From Chitinophagaceae bacterium (GTDB lineage: Bacteria; Bacteroidota; Bacteroidia; Chitinophagales; Chitinophagaceae): DNA of 64,000 bases. The DNA lies in the NCBI GenBank assembly GCA_022841365.1, contig JALHRP010000009.1:35598-99597 (forward strand). The letters are read 5' to 3'. The notes beneath the pieces were generated by a model that was given only the letters and a program-made list of their open reading frames with translations, had not been told where the DNA came from and searched no databases. Shown here piece after piece: positions 32,147 through 41,963 of the stretch (positions are counted from its first letter, which is position 1; every line of letters starts with the position of its first letter). Position numbers and translations under genes: made by a program.

Positions 32147-33277
32147 ATGAAAAAGTTTTTACTCAGTTTTGTTTTTTTAGCGACCGTATTATTGTCAAAG
32201 GCTCAGTTTGTTGAAAGTTTTAATGGCGGTGTATTGCCAGCCGGTTGGGATCTTGCTCAAGGTATGAAGGTGCAGGATTATAACAATCCGTCAAATAATT
32301 GTATTACAGATTTTGGTCTCCTTACACCCGGAGTAGGTGGCAACAATCCTGCAAAAGTTTTAACGGGATCCAGTACTTACAATTCTTCAGCTTCTTTTAT
32401 TAATGTAGGGTTTACCATTTACATTTTTGATGCAAATCTTGCTTGCAGTTCTGTAAAAGCTCTGCCCTGCCAAACCTTTGTACAGGTTTATCTTGTAAAA
32501 GCCAGCTGGACATCTGCTTCAGTTCCTCCGGCATCTGAAATCCTTGCTCAAAGCTTAGTACAAATCGTACAATCGAACACAGCAAATATTCTATATGTTC
32601 CTACACCGGGTTTAACAAACGGTACACAATATCGTGTACTGTATGATTTTAGTGTTCAGGGCAACTGTAACCAGAATGGTACAAAGTATATTTTAGATGA
32701 ATTTAAAGTAATTACTACTGTTGGCGGTCCTTTACCTGTTGTATTAGGAAACTTTAACGCACAAAATAAAAATGGCAAAGTTAGTCTTACATGGGAAACT
32801 TTCCAGGAAGTTGAGAATGATGGTTTTGAAATTCAGCGTCGTGCAGGAAATGGCCGTTACGAAACAGTTGCTTTTGTAGATTCAAAAGTTGCAGGTGGTA
32901 CAGGATCAGGCGCTACTTATAGTTTTGATGACAATACTACATTGGCAAGAGGTGTTACTTATTATCGTCTTCGTCAGGTTGACTTTAACGGCAGATCTGG
33001 ATTTAGTGAAGTGAAAGCATTACGTGGTGCAGGCAGCCAGATTGTTGTTTCTGTTTATCCAAATCCAAGTCGTGGAACAACTAATGTTGCTATCCCTGAA
33101 GGCACGGGTAAAATGGATGTAAGTGTAGATGATTTTACGGGGAAATCGGTACAACGCTGGAGTGGTTTAAATGTTCGTAATCTGCAGATTACTAATCTGA
33201 AGCCGGGCATGTATCTGTTACGCATCACCATTCAGGAAACCGGTGAACAAATAACAGAGCGTATTTCAGTACAATAA
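32147..33277 (+). CDS. T9SS cargo paralog 1 (type A sorting domain)
   Basis: MKKFLLSFVFLATVLLSKAQ signal; GFEIQRRAGNGRYETVAFVDSKVAGGTGSG...YPNPSRGTTNVAIPEGTGKMDVSVDDFTGKSVQRWSGLNVRNLQITNLKPGMYLLRITIQETGEQITERISVQ. Confidence 0.88.
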   Translation: MKKFLLSFVFLATVLLSKAQFVESFNGGVLPAGWDLAQGMKVQDYNNPSNNCITDFGLLTPGVGGNNPAKVLTGSSTYNSSASFINVGFTIYIFDANLACSSVKALPCQTFVQVYLVKASWTSASVPPASEILAQSLVQIVQSNTANILYVPTPGLTNGTQYRVLYDFSVQGNCNQNGTKYILDEFKVITTVGGPLPVVLGNFNAQNKNGKVSLTWETFQEVENDGFEIQRRAGNGRYETVAFVDSKVAGGTGSGATYSFDDNTTLARGVTYYRLRQVDFNGRSGFSEVKALRGAGSQIVVSVYPNPSRGTTNVAIPEGTGKMDVSVDDFTGKSVQRWSGLNVRNLQITNLKPGMYLLRITIQETGEQITERISVQ

Positions 33278-33281
33278 AGAG

Positions 33282-33305
33282 GGACAGGAAAAACCAGATA
33301 AAACC
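33282..33305 (+). repeat. 24-nt post-stop motif, copy 1
   Basis: GGACAGGAAAAACCAGATAAAACC, identical in three places. Confidence 0.9.
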
Positions 33306-33597
33306 AAAAAAGATGGGAGCTTTATATTTATAAAGCTTCCTCTTTCTTAACTTTTTTATATTCAAATTTTTCTGTTTTACACCATATTCAATCGTATACA
33401 AACTAATATCCTGTTGTAACTCCGATTTGCTAAATACAATCCTATCAATTTCCTTTCCAATCTTTCTATGATTTCATAAGTAAAAGGCGTTGTCTTTTCT
33501 TATCTCTAATAATATAACACCTCTATCCATAATGATAAGCTTTTTCAAACCCTGTCCTTTGATCTGCCTATTTTCTTAAACATCTAAATTAAAAGTT

Positions 33598-35520
33598 ATG
33601 AAAAAGTTTTTACTCAATCTCTTACTGTTATCAATGTGGGGCTTCAGTTTTTCACAGGATTTGCCTGCCCCGGCTGCCAATTTGCAAAATCTTCCCGCAG
33701 GCAGCTATATAATTGCAATGGATAATGCAAATCAAAATACGGGTACAGCTTTCAGCGTTTCGGCCAAAATAACCATCAGTAGCGGAAGTAACACGGGTAC
33801 TTTAGATAATGCTGGCAGTGTTGAGGTTGGAATGGTTCTTTCCGGTCAGTCTGCAATCCCTGTGGGTACAACAGTTACAGCTATTAATTATACTACAAAC
33901 GTTGTAACACTTAGTGCAGTTACAACTGCAGCTATCAGTAATAAATCTGTTACTTTTACCGGTAGTGGTTTGTTTAATATGAAAGCTTATGGCCTGATTG
34001 TATATCTGCTAAATAATAATGTTAAACTGAAATGGGTTATTAATGCAGGTAAAGCAAAGGATGCAGCAGATTTTTCTGTAGCTTCTACACGCATTAAACC
34101 AACAGTTGCCGCAACTCCATCATCAAATTTTAAAGCCGGTCCATTTGTAATTTCAGCTTCTGATATAGCTGGCGTTGATGCTTTAATTGATGCGTATAAT
34201 AATAATTTAAATTCCGGAACAGATGTAAATGTTTACGTTACAACAGCTCCAGTAATTGTGGATGTACGATATGATATGACAGGGTTTAAACCAAAAGCAG
34301 CCATCTTAAATGATGGTGGAAATGCATCAATTCATGTTGCATATATGACAGCAGCAGGCGTACCTTCAGTTAGTTATTTAACTGTATCAACTGGAGCAAC
34401 CCTTACAACAAGTTGCTTCACCTTTGCATCTGAGCCACATAATACTTCTGCTACTTCAAGTTTAATTGGTCAGATCAGAAGTTTTGTTCAAAAAGGCGGT
34501 AATTTTCTCGCCCAATGTGAGGCAGTAAGAACATATGAGAATGAAGCTGTTAATGGACGATTTCACAGTACTCGTGGAGATGCAAATGCAGTGTTTGAAA
34601 AAGGCGGAGGAGGTAACACGAATGCAACAATTGAAAATAATATCAACTTTCCCAATCCAAACTTAGCGTATTCACAATTTGAAGGACAGTTTAATGGGAA
34701 TATTACAGGAAGTCTGCAAAACTGGAAATTAACAAGCGGGAGTTCTTACATAAACAACGCACATAATCATGCAGAAGGTGCACTCTTACCTGCTGCAGTT
34801 TCTGCAAGTGTTTCTAAGTTAGTTGCATCAAATCTTAAAGGAGGGTTGGTTTTTTACCTGGGAAATCATACATACAGCTTAGCCGACCGTGCAAACGTTA
34901 ATGGCATGCGGATGTATTTAAATGCATTTCTTACTCCTGTTTCGATTAATTCAAACTGTCCTATTGGCGGACCTTTACCAGTAGTGCTGGCTAATTTTAA
35001 AGCCATTAATAAAAATGGTAAGGCCTCACTTTCATGGGAAACATTGCAGGAAGTAGAAAATGATGGTTTTGAAATTCAGCGTCGTACGGGCAATGGCCGT
35101 TATGAAACAGTGGCGTTTGTTGATTCAAAAGTAGCGGGTGGTACAGGATCGGGTACATCTTACAGTTTTGATGATAATGCAGTTTTAGGTAAAGCAGTAA
35201 CTTATTACCGCCTCCGTCAGATAGACTTAAATGGTAAATCTGAATTCAGTGAAGTAAAGGCATTACGTGGTGCAGGCGGCAAAATCATCGTGTCAGTTTA
35301 TCCAAACCCCAGCCTCGGAACAACAAATATTGTTATTCCTGAAGGAGCTGGAAAAATGGATGTAAGCCTGGACGATTTTACAGGTAAATCGGTGAAACGA
35401 TGGAGCGGGTTAAATGTGCGTAATCTTCAGATTACAAATCTGAAACCCGGCATGTATCTTTTACGCATAACCATTCAGGAAACAGGTGAACAAATATCTG
35501 AACGAATTACTGTACAATAA
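33598..35520 (+). CDS. T9SS cargo paralog 2 (type A sorting domain)
   Basis: MKKFLLNLLLLSMWGFSFSQ signal; C-terminal block near-identical to 32147..33277. Confidence 0.88.
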   Translation: MKKFLLNLLLLSMWGFSFSQDLPAPAANLQNLPAGSYIIAMDNANQNTGTAFSVSAKITISSGSNTGTLDNAGSVEVGMVLSGQSAIPVGTTVTAINYTTNVVTLSAVTTAAISNKSVTFTGSGLFNMKAYGLIVYLLNNNVKLKWVINAGKAKDAADFSVASTRIKPTVAATPSSNFKAGPFVISASDIAGVDALIDAYNNNLNSGTDVNVYVTTAPVIVDVRYDMTGFKPKAAILNDGGNASIHVAYMTAAGVPSVSYLTVSTGATLTTSCFTFASEPHNTSATSSLIGQIRSFVQKGGNFLAQCEAVRTYENEAVNGRFHSTRGDANAVFEKGGGGNTNATIENNINFPNPNLAYSQFEGQFNGNITGSLQNWKLTSGSSYINNAHNHAEGALLPAAVSASVSKLVASNLKGGLVFYLGNHTYSLADRANVNGMRMYLNAFLTPVSINSNCPIGGPLPVVLANFKAINKNGKASLSWETLQEVENDGFEIQRRTGNGRYETVAFVDSKVAGGTGSGTSYSFDDNAVLGKAVTYYRLRQIDLNGKSEFSEVKALRGAGGKIIVSVYPNPSLGTTNIVIPEGAGKMDVSLDDFTGKSVKRWSGLNVRNLQITNLKPGMYLLRITIQETGEQISERITVQ

Positions 35521-35525
35521 ATCAG

Positions 35526-35549
35526 GGACAGGAAAAACCAGATAAAACC
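35526..35549 (+). repeat. 24-nt post-stop motif, copy 2
   Basis: GGACAGGAAAAACCAGATAAAACC. Confidence 0.9.
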
Positions 35550-35557
35550 AAGAATGA

Positions 35558-35586
35558 CTGAAGCCTCACGAAAGTGGGGCTTCTTT
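35558..35586 (+). terminator. Intrinsic terminator after T9SS paralog 2
   Basis: GAAGCCTCAC-GAAA-GTGGGGCTTCTTT. Confidence 0.75.
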
Positions 35587-35862
35587 GTTTATCTTAAATC
35601 AATTATTTTTTTTGAATGCTTGCAAATGTCAAAACAGAAAAGTATTTTAGTCTCAGCAAACCCAAATATCCTTAAACACCGCTTAATCTTCAATTCCTTC
35701 CCATCCAATTCTTACTGGATTTTTTTATCTCTGTTACCTGTGATTAAAGTTTTTACTGTTGCATAAATAGTTTTAGCTATCACCTATATCCTCAATGATA
35801 AACTTTTTCAAAAGGTGTCCTTTGATCGACCTCTGATTTTTTTATAACCTCAAAACCTTTGT

Positions 35863-37389
35863 ATGAAAAAGTTTTTACAATTTTTTATCGGAATCGTATT
35901 TCTTGGCTTAGCCAATAAAGTTAACGCCCAATGCGCTGTTGGTGAACAGATCATTGTTGTAAAAAATATTGACGGAACAAACCCTGCTAATTGTAAGGTA
36001 ACTGTTGATATTGTCTTTGATCTTGAGAATAACGCAGGTAATAAGTATGTGTTTATTCATGCTTTCAGGGCTGCTGATTATCCGGGTTATTTTGAACTGG
36101 CTAAACCGGGCACCTGCCAAACACCTGCTAACCCTAACCCTAATCAACCCACTGCGCCTCCACCTGTAAGAGGAACAAATGCGCAGGGTAATCTGGATGC
36201 TGCCATTTTAAACATAGGATTCAATAATGATTTGGGCACAGGCGGATATTTATCTTATATTACCAGTGCTCAGTATACACCAGATGCTGGAACTGTGATG
36301 ACCATTGGCTCAGGCCTCGTTGAAAAAACAGCCAGCCCTGTTGCAGGTTTCTCCCGTTATACGATGCGTGATGTAGTGGTATTTACAGGAGCACCCTGTG
36401 GCAGTCCGCTAACTATTAAAGCAGATTTATGGTCTTCACAGGCATCTTCTTTATCAGTAGCACATTGCTGGAGATGTAATTTTACATACCTCTTCAATGA
36501 ACCGCAAATTACAGGTTTAGTGAATTGTACCAGTCCAAGAACAGTAAACTTCCAACTCTCAACAAACAGTACAACTGCACTTTCAGGAGTTTATCGCATT
36601 TATGTGGACAATACTCCTTTCGGAAGTTTTGGTACAGAAGATACTCAGTTAGCTCCCGATGCTTCAGGATCGTTCAGTGGGTTAACAAATTCAAGTACAC
36701 AATTCTTTAATAATATTCCCTACAACGGAAACAATGTTGGAAGTGAATCAACAAAAGCATTGTGGGTTGAAGCAGTTGTAACCAATCCGGTTGGCACACA
36801 GACCAACTCAACCGTGAAACTGATCACCAACGGATGTAATACTTTGCCGGTTTCATTACGTTCATTTAATGCGGTACAAAGAGGTGGTAAAGCTTCTCTT
36901 ACCTGGGAAACATCTCTGGAAACAGATAATGATGGTTTTGAAGTACAGCGTCGTTTAGGAAACGGACGTTATGAAACCATTGCATTTGTTGATTCAAAAG
37001 CACCAGGAGGAAATGGTGGTGCTTATAATTACAGTTTTGATGATCAGTTAAGTTTACCAAAAGGCGTTGCATACTACCGCATTCGTCAGGTAGATTTAAA
37101 CGGCAGATCAAGTTACAGTGAAGTAAGGGCATTGAGAAGTGGTAATGGTCAGATTGTGGTTGCTGTATATCCCAACCCGAGCAGAGGTGCAACCAATGTT
37201 GCTATTCCGGAAGGCGCAGGAATTATGGATGTTTCACTTGATGACTATTCCGGTAAATCAATACAACGCTGGAACGGCATCAATGTACGCAACCTGCAAT
37301 TAACAAATCTCAAACCCGGTATTTATATGCTGCGCATTAATTTCCGTGAAAGCGGTGAACAAATTACTGAACGGATTTTAGTACAATAG
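35863..37389 (+). CDS. T9SS cargo paralog 3 (type A sorting domain)
   Basis: MKKFLQFFIGIVFLGLANKVNAQ signal; GFEVQRRLGNGRYETIAFVDSKAPGG...YPNPSRGATNVAIPEGAGIMDVSLDDYSGKSIQRW...ERILVQ. Confidence 0.88.
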   Translation: MKKFLQFFIGIVFLGLANKVNAQCAVGEQIIVVKNIDGTNPANCKVTVDIVFDLENNAGNKYVFIHAFRAADYPGYFELAKPGTCQTPANPNPNQPTAPPPVRGTNAQGNLDAAILNIGFNNDLGTGGYLSYITSAQYTPDAGTVMTIGSGLVEKTASPVAGFSRYTMRDVVVFTGAPCGSPLTIKADLWSSQASSLSVAHCWRCNFTYLFNEPQITGLVNCTSPRTVNFQLSTNSTTALSGVYRIYVDNTPFGSFGTEDTQLAPDASGSFSGLTNSSTQFFNNIPYNGNNVGSESTKALWVEAVVTNPVGTQTNSTVKLITNGCNTLPVSLRSFNAVQRGGKASLTWETSLETDNDGFEVQRRLGNGRYETIAFVDSKAPGGNGGAYNYSFDDQLSLPKGVAYYRIRQVDLNGRSSYSEVRALRSGNGQIVVAVYPNPSRGATNVAIPEGAGIMDVSLDDYSGKSIQRWNGINVRNLQLTNLKPGIYMLRINFRESGEQITERILVQ

Positions 37390-37398
37390 AATTTCTTT

Positions 37399-37422
37399 GG
37401 ACAGGAAAAACCAGATAAAACC
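37399..37422 (+). repeat. 24-nt post-stop motif, copy 3
   Basis: GGACAGGAAAAACCAGATAAAACC. Confidence 0.9.
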
Positions 37423-37425
37423 GAA

Positions 37426-37457
37426 GAAGAAGAGGCCTCCGCAAGGAGGCTTCTTCG
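37426..37457 (+). terminator. Intrinsic terminator after T9SS paralog 3
   Basis: AAGAAGAGGCCTCC-GCAA-GGAGGCTTCTTCG. Confidence 0.75.
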
Positions 37458-37677
37458 TTTTTATACTTAACCGAATGATCAAGATCAGCTTATTACATTT
37501 TACAATCAATGAGAATCATTGTTTCAGTAAATGGCTAAGTATACCTTTAAAAAAATAATTACATGCAGCGCTTATTCTACACTGTTCCTTTCTGAACATC
37601 CGGCGTTAGATGGAAAAGAACAGCAGCTCAAAAAAACGTATAAACAGCCGGTAATCATCATTTCAAAACTGTTCTTT

Positions 37678-39255
37678 ATGAAAAAGAATGTACTCCTGTT
37701 ATTACTGTTTGCTGTAATGCCATGGTTTAATCAGGTGATTGCTCAATGCGATGTTTCAAATGTTGTTATCAGTGATGTTAGACCGGTACAAAATGGAACT
37801 GGTGTTGACTATACTATAGATATTTCATTTACCGCCGAAGAAAATAATGGTGCAAAATATACCTGGTTGCATTTATGGCTTGAAAAAGATTATCAGTACA
37901 GTCAATGGCACAATGGTTTTAATGCACCTTATCCCTGCCCACACTCAAACAACTCATCAAAAGCAGCTCCTTCAACAACCGCTGCGGGTTTTAATATGTT
38001 GGATCAATCCTTTCTTACTTTTGGATTTGAATTAGGTGCAGTTAGTACAACGGCAGCCACTGTCGGAATTATGACCAGCTACATTTATGATCCTGCTGTT
38101 ATCCCCGGATATACTGATGCAACAATCTATAAACAAAGTGCAGGGGGTAAATTGTACCGAATTACTATTCAGAACCTCACATTCTACAAAGCAAATTGTA
38201 CAATAACTGATTACCTTGAAGTAAGAGCGTTTAACTGGGCAACCAATGCCAACACTGCCGGAGGTACACCGGCACAATGTTACAGTTGCGAAAACAAGCC
38301 ATTTGTAATTGGCGATCCCCGTATTTCAGGCAATGTTAACTGCGTTTATCCCAGAACGTACAATCTGTTTATAGACAGCCGTTATATGAATTCTGCAACA
38401 CCGGGTGTTGATGTGATTTATGGTTCTTATACTTTGTATGCCGACGTTAACAGAAACGGTAAGTTAGAATTGACAGGTACCAGTCCTGATTTGCTTGTAA
38501 AAGCTGAAACAACTTTTACAACAGATACTGCACCTGTTGGTGGAGTTCCTGCCGGTTTTCAATCAAGGTTTATGCAATTGAATGGAACCTTTGATTATGT
38601 GTTCGGAATGGGAGATACCAATTCAAACAAGAACATCATTGCATTGGTCAACATTGAAACACCAGGTTATACAGGAGCAGATGTTGCAGGGCTGTTGGCA
38701 AATAACTGTACAGTATTACCGGTTACTCTGTCCGATTTTTCAGTAAGTCAGCTCCTTAACGGGGTACAGCTTAATTGGAAAACAGAGCAGGAATTAGACC
38801 TGAGTGGTTTTGAAATCCAACGGAACCAGAATCATACAGGATACAAAAGCATTTGGTTTGTAGCAGCCATGGCAAAAGATGGAAATGGCGCAGTGTATAA
38901 TTTTACAGATAAGGATATCGCTAAAGGTACTAGTGTTTTCTACAGATTAAGAATTATTGATCAAAACGGATTATACAGTTACAGTGATATCAGGGTTATT
39001 CGAAATAATGCAGTTAAAATGAATGTATCCGTTTATCCCAATCCCAGTAATGGTCTTTTTTCCATTGCAGTTCCGGCAGATGCAGGTTTGTATGATGTAA
39101 TGTTAACCGATGTTACAGGAAGAGTTCTGCTGTTGAAGAACAGTCAGCGCAATCAATCAATACAAATACAACGTTTTTATCCCGGATGTTATCTCTTAAA
39201 AATATGGTTCCGTGAAACTGGCGAAACCATTACAGAAAAAGTTGTAGTGCAATAA
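37678..39255 (+). CDS. T9SS cargo paralog 4 (type A sorting domain), N-terminus related to paralog 3
   Basis: MKKNVLLLLLFAVMPWFNQVIAQ signal (track start 37531 too far upstream); ENNGAKYTWLHLW resembles ENNAGNKYVFIHAF of paralog 3; YPNPSNGLFSIAV...TEKVVVQ. Confidence 0.85.
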   Translation: MKKNVLLLLLFAVMPWFNQVIAQCDVSNVVISDVRPVQNGTGVDYTIDISFTAEENNGAKYTWLHLWLEKDYQYSQWHNGFNAPYPCPHSNNSSKAAPSTTAAGFNMLDQSFLTFGFELGAVSTTAATVGIMTSYIYDPAVIPGYTDATIYKQSAGGKLYRITIQNLTFYKANCTITDYLEVRAFNWATNANTAGGTPAQCYSCENKPFVIGDPRISGNVNCVYPRTYNLFIDSRYMNSATPGVDVIYGSYTLYADVNRNGKLELTGTSPDLLVKAETTFTTDTAPVGGVPAGFQSRFMQLNGTFDYVFGMGDTNSNKNIIALVNIETPGYTGADVAGLLANNCTVLPVTLSDFSVSQLLNGVQLNWKTEQELDLSGFEIQRNQNHTGYKSIWFVAAMAKDGNGAVYNFTDKDIAKGTSVFYRLRIIDQNGLYSYSDIRVIRNNAVKMNVSVYPNPSNGLFSIAVPADAGLYDVMLTDVTGRVLLLKNSQRNQSIQIQRFYPGCYLLKIWFRETGETITEKVVVQ

Positions 39256-39280
39256 CCAATTTCAGATTGTACATAAAAAA

Positions 39281-39306
39281 CGGGGCTTTATGAGCCCCGC
39301 TTTTTA
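39281..39306. terminator. Bidirectional terminator between convergent genes
   Basis: CGGGGCT-TTATG-AGCCCCG with A-run and T-run flanks. Confidence 0.85.
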
Positions 39307-40551
39307 TGTGTAAGCATTTATCTGCTGTTGAAACGCTGTGCCGGCATTGCAGATGTCAGCTAGTTTGTGCATTACTGCTTCCACCAGCGAATCAGGACAG
39401 GAAGCGCCACTGCTGAGAAGAATCTTTACTGGCTCTTTCTGATGTAAATAATCTTTGGTTACATACTCTTTTTTATCATGAAAATTGAAGTGTATGATTT
39501 CAGTTGCTGAAAGAATTTTATCGGGACTGTTGATGAAATAGGTGGGTAATTTAGTTTCACACAACTCAACCAGATGTGTGGTGTTTGAACTGTTGTAACC
39601 ACCAACAATCAATGCCAGATCTGCTTCGGTTTCTAACATACCTGTTACAGCTGATTGGTTGTCGTTTGTTGCATAACACAACGTATCTCTTGTGTCAGCA
39701 AAACGAGTTTCAACCGTTGCATCAGTTAGTTGATAGTGTTCTGTAACAACCTGCTTCAGATAAGAAGCAATTGCCTGTGTGTCACTTGCAAGCTGGGTTG
39801 TTTGATTCACCACGCCAAATTGCTGTAGATCTTTTGTTATATCAAATCCTGCTGAATACATCCCTTCAAATTCTTTATAAAACTCTTCTGCAGGTTTTTT
39901 ACCTGTAATGTATTTACCCAGCTCAACAGCTTGCTTCAGATCGTTTACAATTACCGCAGGGGTGTGTACACTTGCATGTGAAAATGTGGCTCTGGTTTCT
40001 TCGTGCTTAGGTTTACCATGCAGCACAATAGAATATCCTTTTGCAGCAATCTGTTCACTTCTGTTCCATACTTTTTCTACAAACGGACAGGTTGTGTTAT
40101 ATTTCTCAGTACTGATCCCATTTTCCTGAAGCATTTTTTCAATGGTAAGTGTAGTACCAAATGCAGGGATAATGACCACATCATCACTTGTAATTTCTTC
40201 AAACGGAATTAATTGTTTCCCGTAAGTGTCTTGCAAAAATTGAACACCTTTTTCAATAAGTGTTGCATTCACCTGTGGGTTATGGATCATTTCACTTAAT
40301 AGAAAAATTCGTTTGCCGGGATTTTCTTCAATGGTTTTAAATGCAATTTCAATGGCATTTTCAACTCCGTAGCAAAACCCAAAATGCCGGGCAAGATAAA
40401 ATTGAACAGGTCCCAGATCGAGCAGGGTAGGAGAAAAGTCTTTCTTTAATTTGTCCTGTTCTTTTCGTTTATTCTTAATGGCCGTAATAAGCGGGCTGCG
40501 GTAAATATTCGGAACTTGAAATTTCTTCATAAATCTGTATAACAAATACAA
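39304..40551 (-). CDS. ispH: 4-hydroxy-3-methylbut-2-enyl diphosphate reductase
   Basis: ARHFGFCYGVENAIEIAF, SEMIHNPQVNATLIEKGVQF, TTCPFVEKVW, HGKPKHEETRATFSH, IVGGYNSSNTTHLVELC, LSSGASCPDSLVE. Confidence 0.94.
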   Translation of the reverse strand: MYLLYRFMKKFQVPNIYRSPLITAIKNKRKEQDKLKKDFSPTLLDLGPVQFYLARHFGFCYGVENAIEIAFKTIEENPGKRIFLLSEMIHNPQVNATLIEKGVQFLQDTYGKQLIPFEEITSDDVVIIPAFGTTLTIEKMLQENGISTEKYNTTCPFVEKVWNRSEQIAAKGYSIVLHGKPKHEETRATFSHASVHTPAVIVNDLKQAVELGKYITGKKPAEEFYKEFEGMYSAGFDITKDLQQFGVVNQTTQLASDTQAIASYLKQVVTEHYQLTDATVETRFADTRDTLCYATNDNQSAVTGMLETEADLALIVGGYNSSNTTHLVELCETKLPTYFINSPDKILSATEIIHFNFHDKKEYVTKDYLHQKEPVKILLSSGASCPDSLVEAVMHKLADICNAGTAFQQQINAYT

Positions 40552-40628
40552 AGGTACAAGGTTTCAAACTGCAAAAAAGAAACGGCATTTTGCAGTTTGG
40601 TTCGTATCATTGAAGACGAATTACGACT

Positions 40629-41912
40629 ATGATTTCAACAGATTTTAAGCCCGTTGATTGGGTACATTCTACCAATATCTATGAGGTGAATCTTCGCCAA
40701 TATACAGGCGAAGGAACTTTTGCTGCTTTTGCCCGGCATCTGCCAAGATTAAAAGATATGGGAGTGGAGGTGCTCTGGTTTATGCCCGTAACACCCATTT
40801 CAGTTAAAAACAGAAAAGGTACACTGGGCAGTTATTATGCCTGCTCCAGTTATGTAGATACAAATCCTGAGTTTGGAACAATAGATGAGTTTAAAGAACT
40901 GGTAAAGCAGATTCACGCACTGGGTATGAAAGTGATTATTGATTGGGTGGCCAATCATACAGGATGGGATCATGAATGGACCATCACCCATCCCGAATAT
41001 TATACTCAGGATGATAAGGGGAGTTTTAAACCACCTGTTGAAAATTGGGAAGATGTCATTCATCTCAACTTTCATAACACAGCTACCAGAAAAGCTATGA
41101 TTGATGCAATGAAATTCTGGGTTGCGGAATGTGGTATTGATGGCTTTCGTTGCGATATGGCTATGCTGGTACCTGTTGATTTTTGGAGAGAAGCAAGAGC
41201 AGCCCTTGATCAGCTTAAAAAATTATTCTGGCTGGGTGAATTTGATCAGTGGAATGATGAGCCCTATGCCCATGTATTTGATGTTAGCTACAGCTGGCAT
41301 TGGATGCATATGACCGAAGAATTTTATAAAAAAAAGCTGCCCATTTCTGCATTAGATAAGGTGTTAACCGGTTATCAGCAAAAGCATCCGTTTCATCATA
41401 TCCGATCTTATTTTACAAGCAATCACGATGAAAACAGCTGGAATGGAAGTGAGTATGAAAAATATGGCGAGATGGCGATTCCTTTAGCTGTATTCAGCTG
41501 TACATGGAACGGTATACCACTCATCTACAGCGGACAGGAACTACCCAACAAAAAACGTCTTCAGTTTTTTGATAAAGATGAAATTGAATGGAACGATCAT
41601 CCTGCTCTGCATTTGTTGTATAAAAAATTACTGTCGCTGCGTAACAATCATCCTGCTTTATTATGCGGCCATAAAAATGTGATCACCTGGCGTATTGCAA
41701 CTGATCATCCGGAACAGTTGTTTTGCTTTGTAAGAAAAAACAAAGACAAAGAAATGATTGTTGTATTGAATTTTTCTGACAGGAAAATTGTGTTTCATTT
41801 AAATGATCAACGTGTAAGAGGTGAATTTACAAATGTATTTACAGGAAAAACCAAGCAGGTAACTGATGGTTTTGCAATTGATCCGTGGGGGTACAAATTG
41901 TTGATGAAATAA
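40629..41912 (+). CDS. GH13 alpha-amylase family glycosidase
   Basis: VKVIIDWVANHTGWDHEW, CGIDGFRCDMAMLVP, FWLGEFDQW, FTSNHDENSWNGSE: GH13 motifs. Confidence 0.9.
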   Translation: MISTDFKPVDWVHSTNIYEVNLRQYTGEGTFAAFARHLPRLKDMGVEVLWFMPVTPISVKNRKGTLGSYYACSSYVDTNPEFGTIDEFKELVKQIHALGMKVIIDWVANHTGWDHEWTITHPEYYTQDDKGSFKPPVENWEDVIHLNFHNTATRKAMIDAMKFWVAECGIDGFRCDMAMLVPVDFWREARAALDQLKKLFWLGEFDQWNDEPYAHVFDVSYSWHWMHMTEEFYKKKLPISALDKVLTGYQQKHPFHHIRSYFTSNHDENSWNGSEYEKYGEMAIPLAVFSCTWNGIPLIYSGQELPNKKRLQFFDKDEIEWNDHPALHLLYKKLLSLRNNHPALLCGHKNVITWRIATDHPEQLFCFVRKNKDKEMIVVLNFSDRKIVFHLNDQRVRGEFTNVFTGKTKQVTDGFAIDPWGYKLLMK

Positions 41913-41915
41913 AAA

Positions 41916-41939
41916 AATCTCCCGGAAACGGGAGATTTT
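41916..41939. terminator. Bidirectional terminator
   Basis: AAAATCTCCC-GGAAA-CGGGAGATTTTC. Confidence 0.8.
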
Positions 41940-41963
41940 CATTTACTGTTATTTTAATGAACC

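Noticed and set aside
35554-35766. 70-aa ORF in the T9SS intergenic region
   Set aside because: Overlaps the terminator after paralog 2, no family features or ribosome-binding context.
37531-37677. N-terminal extension of T9SS paralog 4
   Set aside because: A signal peptide begins at the internal ATG 37678; the upstream part is likely untranslated leader.
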